DNA from: Candidatus Sodaliphilus limicaballi
GTDB lineage: Bacteria; Bacteroidota; Bacteroidia; Bacteroidales; Muribaculaceae
Direction: 5' to 3'
NCBI GenBank assembly: GCA_018065815.1
Contig: JAGHSP010000314.1
Coordinates: 1 to 10,682, forward strand
Length of the DNA: 10,682 nt
A program made the position numbers and the translations under genes. Below, piece by piece: positions 7,097-10,682 of this stretch. The notes under the pieces are model-generated. The model was given only the letters and a program-made list of their open reading frames with translations, was not told the DNA's origin and did no database searches. Each line of letters starts with the position of its first letter. Within the stretch, counting starts at the first letter, position 1.

Positions 7097-7737
7097 AACT
7101 TCAGTTCCTTGTCAACGTTAATCATCACATTATTTCCCACCGATGTGGCAATGATGCCAGCCCCCTGGCGTCGAGCCTCGTCGGTGACTAGCTGTGCCAC
7201 GATGCGGTTGTTGGTCTCGTCGAGGTGGCTCACCGGCTCGTCAAGCATGATGAAGTCGGCAGGCTGGCACAGTGTGCGCACGATGGCCACGCGCTGCTGC
7301 TGCCCTATCGATAGCCGCCCCACGGCACTATGCGCTTTCTCGGGTATGCCCAGCATCTCGAGCATTTCCATGATTTGCGCTTCGGTCTTGAAACCAGTGA
7401 GCTGGTTCTTGAGCATGATGTTCTCGAGCGTGGTGAGCTCGGGGAACAGTCGCAGTTCCTGCGGCAGATAGGCGATGCTCTCGCGACGCACTCGGCACCA
7501 CTGCTCCACGGTGAGCGTGTTCACGTCGCACCCGTCGTGCAGGAGCGATCCGCTGAAGTCGTTGCGGTAGCCATAGATGTAGCTGCACAGCGACGACTTG
7601 CCAGTGCCGCTCTCGGCAGTGATGAGGTAGTTGCGCCCGCGCTCAAACGTCACATTGCGCAGCCACACGTCGCTGCCGGTGTCTTCACGCCCGGCAAACA
7701 CGGCCGGCAGCATATTGATGAGTTCTATTTTTTTCAT
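7093..7737 (-). CDS. ABC transporter ATP-binding protein with degenerate motifs
   Basis: A 214-residue ATPase of LolD/FtsE-like length. The ATG at 7737 is chosen because the open frame upstream runs through the promoter and an inverted repeat. The Walker A region is AESGTGKS (41-48), with Ala in place of the first Gly. The Q-loop is LPQEL (Gln93), the signature is LSIGQQQR (142-149; canonical LSGGQ has Gly where this has Ile), Walker B is FIMLDEP with Asp166 and Glu167, and the D-loop is SHLD. The usual switch histidine is absent: the strand ends IIATSVGNN. Catalytic Lys47 and Glu167 remain, so ATP hydrolysis is possible but may be slow. The gene is first in an operon with the permease and antiporter and is transcribed from the promoter at 7758-7788. 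Confidence 0.88.
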   Translation of the reverse strand: MKKIELINMLPAVFAGREDTGSDVWLRNVTFERGRNYLITAESGTGKSSLCSYIYGYRNDFSGSLLHDGCDVNTLTVEQWCRVRRESIAYLPQELRLFPELTTLENIMLKNQLTGFKTEAQIMEMLEMLGIPEKAHSAVGRLSIGQQQRVAIVRTLCQPADFIMLDEPVSHLDETNNRIVAQLVTDEARRQGAGIIATSVGNNVMINVDKELKL

Positions 7738-7757
7738 TAATGTGTAAATTTGATTTG

Positions 7758-7788
7758 CAAAGTTACTGCATATTGCTGAAAAGCGAAA
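7758..7788 (-). promoter_or_regulatory. Bacteroidetes-type promoter of the ABC-antiporter operon
   Basis: On the minus strand TAACTTTG (7758-7765) matches the -7 consensus exactly. TTTC (7785-7788), close to the -33 TTTG, lies 19 nt upstream. The inferred start leaves a leader of about 15 nt before the ATG at 7737, which supports that start codon over the longer open frame. Confidence 0.65.
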
Positions 7789-7805
7789 CGAAAACGGGTA
7801 CTTTT

Positions 7806-7840
7806 TTTCATGCATGGCTGTTGCGCTGCTATGCATGAAA
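7806..7840. repeat. Perfect 10-bp inverted repeat upstream of the ABC-operon promoter
   Basis: TTTCATGCAT (7806-7815) and ATGCATGAAA (7831-7840) are perfectly complementary around a 15-nt loop. The repeat ends about 18 bp upstream of the -33 element of the ABC operon, and no U-tract follows it in either direction, so it is not a terminator. An operator for a dimeric regulator is the simplest guess. ATGCAT within each arm is itself palindromic. Confidence 0.6.
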
Positions 7841-7842
7841 GC

Positions 7843-7880
7843 AAAAAGGCGGCCCCGCCGTTCGAGTGTGGCGGGGCCGC
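7843..7880 (-). terminator. Strong intrinsic terminator of the secreted Asn-rich protein gene
   Basis: GCGGCCCCGCC (7849-7859) and GGCGGGGCCGC (7870-7880) form a perfect 11-bp GC-rich stem with a 10-nt loop. On the minus strand the stem is followed by CTTTTTGC. It lies about 29 nt after the stop codon of the gene ending at 7909 and should insulate the ABC operon from it. Confidence 0.88.
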
Positions 7881-7908
7881 TCGGGCTATTTGCGACGCCG
7901 TGCCTTGA

Positions 7909-8607
7909 TTAGTGGCGACGGCTGGTGTTCTGGGTCACGTGGCTGCTTGCGCTATTGCCAGTGCTGGGAGTGCGGCTTGCAAGGGTTCCGTTGTGGTTAC
8001 TATTGTTATTGTTGTTGCGGTTGCCGTTGTTACCATAGTTCATGTTGTTGTGGCTGTTGTTGTGATTGTTGCCATTTCCCATGTTGTTATAGTTGCCATT
8101 GTGGTTACCGTTGTTGTTATAGTTACCGTAGTGGTTCCCCTGGTTGGTAGTCACATGCCTGTTGTGATAGTAGTTTGAGTTGTTGCTGTGGTTGCCGGTG
8201 TAGCTGTGTACCACTGCGTGATTCCTGTCAAAGAACTTGTCGTGGGCATAGTGATTATAGATTCTGAAAGTCCAACTGCCGTTTACTGCTACAACGGGGT
8301 TGTAGAAATAAGTGATGCGGCGGTATTCGTTCCACTGGCTGACGGTGAGGATGTACATTAACTTTTGCTCTCGGCTATACTCGATGTTGGTGTAACTAGA
8401 GTACACGCTGCCCAGTGCACGGAAGAAGTCATAGTTTACCTCGTAAACGTCGTCCCACTGATAACTTGAAAGCCTTAACTCATGAGCCATTTTGTCGGTC
8501 AGGAACCAGGCTTCGTTTCTCGACTGCTCTACCGACATTGCAAATGCCTGTGAGTTTGCAAAGAGGACTGCGAGCATTACTGCTAATGAAGTTCTGAAAG
8601 TTCTCAT
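7909..8607 (-). CDS. Secreted Asn/Gly/His-rich protein of unknown function
   Basis: A 232-residue protein with a Sec signal peptide, probably cut after AFA (residue 23). The mature N-terminal part (about 25-130) is ordinary sequence rich in Tyr, Phe and Trp, with the stretch WFLTDKMAHELRLSSYQWDD (34-53). It resembles a small Bacteroidetes exported family that I remember but cannot name securely. Residues about 135-207 are low-complexity, mostly Asn, Gly, His and Ser in short NxG and NHN runs, and the last 25 residues are Ser/Thr-rich. At the DNA level this is a GTT-rich (minus-strand AAC) microsatellite-like tract at about 7985-8180. The tract may be unfolded, bind metal through His, or vary in length between strains. 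The gene is monocistronic and ends at a strong terminator. Apparent open frames on the plus strand here are shadows of the tract. Confidence 0.8.
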   Translation of the reverse strand: MRTFRTSLAVMLAVLFANSQAFAMSVEQSRNEAWFLTDKMAHELRLSSYQWDDVYEVNYDFFRALGSVYSSYTNIEYSREQKLMYILTVSQWNEYRRITYFYNPVVAVNGSWTFRIYNHYAHDKFFDRNHAVVHSYTGNHSNNSNYYHNRHVTTNQGNHYGNYNNNGNHNGNYNNMGNGNNHNNSHNNMNYGNNGNRNNNNNSNHNGTLASRTPSTGNSASSHVTQNTSRRH

Positions 8608-8879
8608 AACGCAAAATATTTAAAAGTTAATAAATTTGTTCGTTTGTGATTTGGACTACATTAGAAGCAAAAAGTTACATCGACACTTCGTATTTTTACC
8701 TATTTTAACAGTTTAGATATTTGGGTTTTGTGTGATATGTAATTGTACTATAATATATTAGTGTGTCTTATTTAAAAAGTGTCTCGCCAAGAAATAGGAA
8801 ATTTGGACCAAAAACTCTATCACAGAGGCATAGAGAACTAGGAGGGAGTTGCAATATAGGTGTATTGCTTGTTCTATCT

Positions 8880-9125
8880 GTGCGACCCCGTAGGGGACGC
8901 ATCCCTGAGGCATCTATGCTGTCCGCAGGTCGGTGGACCCGCGGTTAACAAAGGTTACGACCTCGTTGAGGTCTCGCACTATAATGTAAGGCATATAGGT
9001 CAAATAGAATTACGTTGATTACACGATGACCTAGACCCCGTGAGGGGTCGTGACTATGGTTAACCGCAGGCCCACCGACCTGCGGATGATAAGACAATCT
9101 ATCGGCGTCCCCTGCGGGGGCGCAC
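8880..9125. repeat. Nested palindromic repeat block (REPIN/MITE-like)
   Basis: The outer arms 8880-8900 and 9105-9125 are complementary at 19 of 21 positions. Inside them, 8922-8949 and 9059-9086 are complementary at 26 of 28. Inside these, TAGGTCA (8996-9002) pairs with TGACCTA (9027-9033). Four GC-rich palindromes recur at 8884, 8959, 9034 and 9107, so at steps of 75, 75 and 73 nt, and the last three are followed by a variant of ACTATAA. The whole can fold as one long hairpin with side hairpins. No transposase is present. It may be a non-autonomous mobile repeat, a structured RNA or both. Confidence 0.8.
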
Positions 9126-9149
9126 TATAAGGTGAGATGACGATAGTGC
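9122..9149. repeat. Short inverted repeat at the right edge of the palindromic block
   Basis: GCACTAT (9122-9128) and ATAGTGC (9143-9149) are perfectly complementary with a 14-nt loop. The left arm overlaps the outer arm of the large block, so the two structures compete. It lies 12 nt after the YihY/BrkB stop codon, but no T-tract follows on the minus strand. Confidence 0.5.
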
Positions 9150-9161
9150 TGGGTAGTTGCG

Positions 9162-10469
9162 TCAGTCGAGTAGTTGGGTGATGAGTGTTGTGCCGGGGGC
9201 GTCTTTTATCATGGCATAGCCTTGGGCAAACTTGGTGTCGGCAACGGTGAGAAACCGGTTGCTGCCCAGATGCGACAGGCGTTTCCTCACCATGTCGAGG
9301 GTGAGCAGTTCGAGTGCAAACGCTGGCTGGTAGGCCTCGGTCTCGTCGTCAACAATCACGCGGTGCACAAGATGAGCGTCGAGCAATCGCTTGAGCACGC
9401 GGTCAACCAGCACGAGCGGTATGTTGTATTCCTCTCCGCTCAAGTCTTGCTTGCCGATGGGAGCCTGGTCGCTCTTGAACCGGCGGGCAATGAGGGCTAG
9501 CGTCATGATGGTGAGTTCGTCTAGATAGCATTGCGAGATGCTGCCTATGTCGTCGTGATGAGTATAGTTGAAGCCATAGATGTTTTGCAGGGCGTAGGTC
9601 ATGAGATTGCCCATGAGCACAAGCATCCACGACAGCTGCATCCAGAACAGCAGCAACGGCAGGAAGGCGAAACTACCGTAAATGGCATTGTAGCTCGAGA
9701 CCATCATCTGGCCGGCAATGAATACCCATTGCAGCACGAAATAGAGCGTGCCGAATATCACGCCCGAGATCAACGCGTAGCGGAAGTGCACCTTGGTGTG
9801 CGGAATGATCCAGAATGCGAATGTGAACATGAACCACACGGGCAGCACTGGCATCACCTTGAGTATGCGCTCCACAACGGGCGACACGTCAACGGGGGTC
9901 ACCCGCTGCATCATTTCAGAGAAGAAGATTGACAAACCTGCCGAACATATCAGAAACACGGGAATAAACAGGAACAGGGCGGTGTAGTCGGTGACCTTGC
10001 GATATAGCGGGCGGTCAACTGTGATGCCCCATATCTTGTTGAGCGCTGTCTCCACGCTGCTCATCAGATTCACGAGCGTATAGACCAGCATGAGCAGGCC
10101 TATGCCCACGAATGCACCGCTGCTGGCATGTTGCAGGTAACTATCGACAAACTTCATTGCCATCTCCAGTGCTTCCTGCTGTGCCGGGAAGTATCCCATG
10201 AGCTGGCCGTGCACGAGGTTCTGGAAACCGAAGCCGCGCGCTATGGCAAACAGCATCGCCAGGGCGGGGACAAGCGACAATATCGTGCGGTAGGTGAGCG
10301 AGCAGGCGCGTTCCTGCACTTCCTTGTTCAGGAAGCAGCGCACTGCCAGGTTGGCTGCCTTCACTATCTTGTTGAGATGGCCGCCGTCCTCCACATGCCA
10401 CACGCCGTGCATGCAATATTTATACGCTTGGATTAGCAAGTCCTTGGCCGACGGTTTGCTGCTTGTCAT
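9162..10469 (-). CDS. YihY/BrkB-family integral membrane protein
   Basis: A 435-residue protein. The ATG at 10469 is chosen because the longer open frame to 10595 reads through the dispersed repeat and 9-bp units. Residues about 40-300 are the YihY/BrkB (UPF0761) domain with about six membrane segments: the early ACSLTYRTILSLVPALAM (55-72), the central LLMLVYTLVNLMSSVETALNKIW (125-147), and the late signature GSFAFLPLLLFWMQLSW (265-281). A soluble C-terminal region (about 305-435) follows and may contain a winged-helix-like fold, as in longer members. The family was once called ribonuclease BN, an assignment later withdrawn for the E. coli protein; its function is unknown, with transport or envelope roles proposed. 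The gene is flanked by repeats on both sides and looks monocistronic. Confidence 0.9.
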   Translation of the reverse strand: MTSSKPSAKDLLIQAYKYCMHGVWHVEDGGHLNKIVKAANLAVRCFLNKEVQERACSLTYRTILSLVPALAMLFAIARGFGFQNLVHGQLMGYFPAQQEALEMAMKFVDSYLQHASSGAFVGIGLLMLVYTLVNLMSSVETALNKIWGITVDRPLYRKVTDYTALFLFIPVFLICSAGLSIFFSEMMQRVTPVDVSPVVERILKVMPVLPVWFMFTFAFWIIPHTKVHFRYALISGVIFGTLYFVLQWVFIAGQMMVSSYNAIYGSFAFLPLLLFWMQLSWMLVLMGNLMTYALQNIYGFNYTHHDDIGSISQCYLDELTIMTLALIARRFKSDQAPIGKQDLSGEEYNIPLVLVDRVLKRLLDAHLVHRVIVDDETEAYQPAFALELLTLDMVRKRLSHLGSNRFLTVADTKFAQGYAMIKDAPGTTLITQLLD

Positions 10470-10516
10470 ATTGATAAATTTTTTAGAATTAATGGATCCT
10501 TTCTTTTTACAAAAAT

Positions 10517-10533
10517 CATAGTAAGTAACTATG
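10517..10533. promoter_or_regulatory. 17-bp palindrome upstream of the YihY/BrkB gene
   Basis: CATAGTAAGTAACTATG has perfect 6-bp arms around a 5-nt centre. It lies 48 nt upstream of the start codon, touches the candidate -7-like element and overlaps the end of the dispersed repeat. The corresponding end of the left repeat copy has only half of this palindrome, so it was probably completed by local sequence. An operator is possible but not proven. Confidence 0.4.
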
Positions 10534-10570
10534 CAATGGAATTTTGGGTAATATCCCCGCACAGATCTCA
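10525..10570 (-). repeat. Dispersed repeat, right copy
   Basis: Its reverse complement contains GGGGATATTACCCAAAAT and matches 11-59 with three substitutions and a 3-nt gap. Two related 9-bp units (CAGATCTCA at 10562-10570, CGGATCTCA at 10571-10579) overlap or follow it. Confidence 0.8.
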
Positions 10571-10628
10571 CGGATCTCACGAAAAAAATCAACAATAATT
10601 ATATATTTGTAGTTAATTTTCAGTGTAT

Positions 10629-10682
10629 TTCAAGCGCAGTGCCATCACCTTTTCATACAATCTAAGAGAAAAAGGGCGCTTC
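10629..10682. repeat. Long-loop palindromic repeat, right copy, cut by the window edge
   Basis: TTCAAGCGCAGTGCC (10629-10643) equals the left arm at 153-167 with one change. After an AT-rich loop, GGCGCT starts at 10675, where the right arm is expected, and the window ends within it. Shared flanks (TTTCAG before, ATCAC after) show that the two copies are one family rather than chance palindromes. Confidence 0.7.

Larger units (their letters stand above)
8608..9161. other. Long intergenic region between the secreted protein and YihY/BrkB genes
   Basis: The left part (8608-8814) is AT-rich and must contain the promoter of the secreted protein gene. A TAACTTTTTG element on the minus strand (about 8668-8677) resembles a -7 box, but I found no convincing -33 partner. 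A small palindrome, CTCTAT (8815-8820) with ATAGAG (8830-8835), follows. The right part (8880-9149) is the nested palindromic block listed separately. An open frame at 8763-8948 on the plus strand runs into that block and is not accepted as a gene. Confidence 0.7.
10470..10682. other. Repeat-rich spacer upstream of the YihY/BrkB gene
   Basis: It holds in order a short palindrome, the inverted dispersed repeat, 9-bp units, an AT-rich stretch and the start of the long-loop palindrome, all listed separately. The promoter of the YihY/BrkB gene should lie here, perhaps with the -7-like element GATTTTTG on the minus strand (10510-10517), but no good -33 partner was found. No gene is supported. Confidence 0.65.

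Noticed and set aside
7738..7836. Upstream extension of the ABC ATPase gene
   Set aside because: It would read through the promoter and the 10-bp inverted repeat. The Bacteroidetes-type promoter lies inside it and the shorter start matches the usual ATPase length.
7866..8178. Plus-strand open frames rich in Cys/Gly/Tyr or Val/Ile
   Set aside because: They are antisense shadows of the Asn-rich codon tract; their composition is explained by repeated GTT triplets.
8763..8948. 61-residue plus-strand open frame in the intergenic region
   Set aside because: Its second half is translated from the left arms of the nested palindromic block, giving an Arg/Gly-rich peptide. It has no visible initiation context or domain, so it is treated as a repeat artefact.
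8884..9121. CRISPR-like array because of regular 75-nt spacing
   Set aside because: The repeated palindromes are short and variable, and two of the intervals are reverse complements of each other. Spacers of a CRISPR array would be unrelated, and no cas gene is present.
10470..10595. Upstream extension of the YihY/BrkB gene
   Set aside because: The extra 42 residues come from 9-bp units (SVRSVRG) and the dispersed repeat. The ATG at 10469 gives a normal N-terminus for the family.

Overview
The window looks like a chromosomal segment of a Bacteroidales bacterium of the Prevotella/Muribaculaceae/Bacteroides type. Three things point there: promoters that fit the Bacteroidetes -33/-7 pattern (TTTG-like, about 19-22 nt, TAnnTTTG), short spacers without strong Shine-Dalgarno sequences, and protein families common in that phylum (AAA_14/DUF4143 ATPase, flavodoxin and hydrolase lipoproteins, a CPA2 antiporter with tandem RCK-C domains, a YihY/BrkB protein). 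The genus cannot be fixed from sequence reading alone.

Layout, left to right. 1-404 is a gene-free leader with short nonamer tandem repeats, a dispersed repeat and a long-loop palindrome. 405-2002 (+) is a two-gene unit: a flavodoxin-like lipoprotein overlapping an alpha/beta-hydrolase lipoprotein by ATGA. 2057-3442 (-) is an AT-richer, self-contained ATPase gene with its own promoter and a terminator that overlaps the 3' end of the hydrolase gene. 3443-3649 is a spacer with that promoter and a CRP-like palindrome. 3650-7737 (-) is a probable three-gene operon, read from right to left: ABC ATPase, FtsX-like permease (ATGA overlap), and a large cation:proton antiporter 15 nt downstream. 7738-7908 holds the operon promoter, a 10-bp inverted repeat and a strong intrinsic terminator for the next gene. 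7909-8607 (-) encodes a secreted Asn/Gly/His-rich protein. 8608-9161 is intergenic and carries a nested palindromic repeat block. 9162-10469 (-) encodes a YihY/BrkB-family membrane protein. 10470-10682 is a second repeat-rich spacer holding an inverted copy of the dispersed repeat and another copy of the palindrome seen at the left end.

Functionally, most genes act at the cell envelope: two lipoproteins, an ABC transporter probably co-transcribed with an ion antiporter, a secreted low-complexity protein and a polytopic membrane protein. I see no CRISPR array, complete insertion sequence, tRNA, rRNA, phage module or clear defence system. The less ordinary content is in the repeats (8880-9149 and the matched repeat families at both window ends), the degenerate ABC ATPase linked to an antiporter, and the possible regulatory palindromes.
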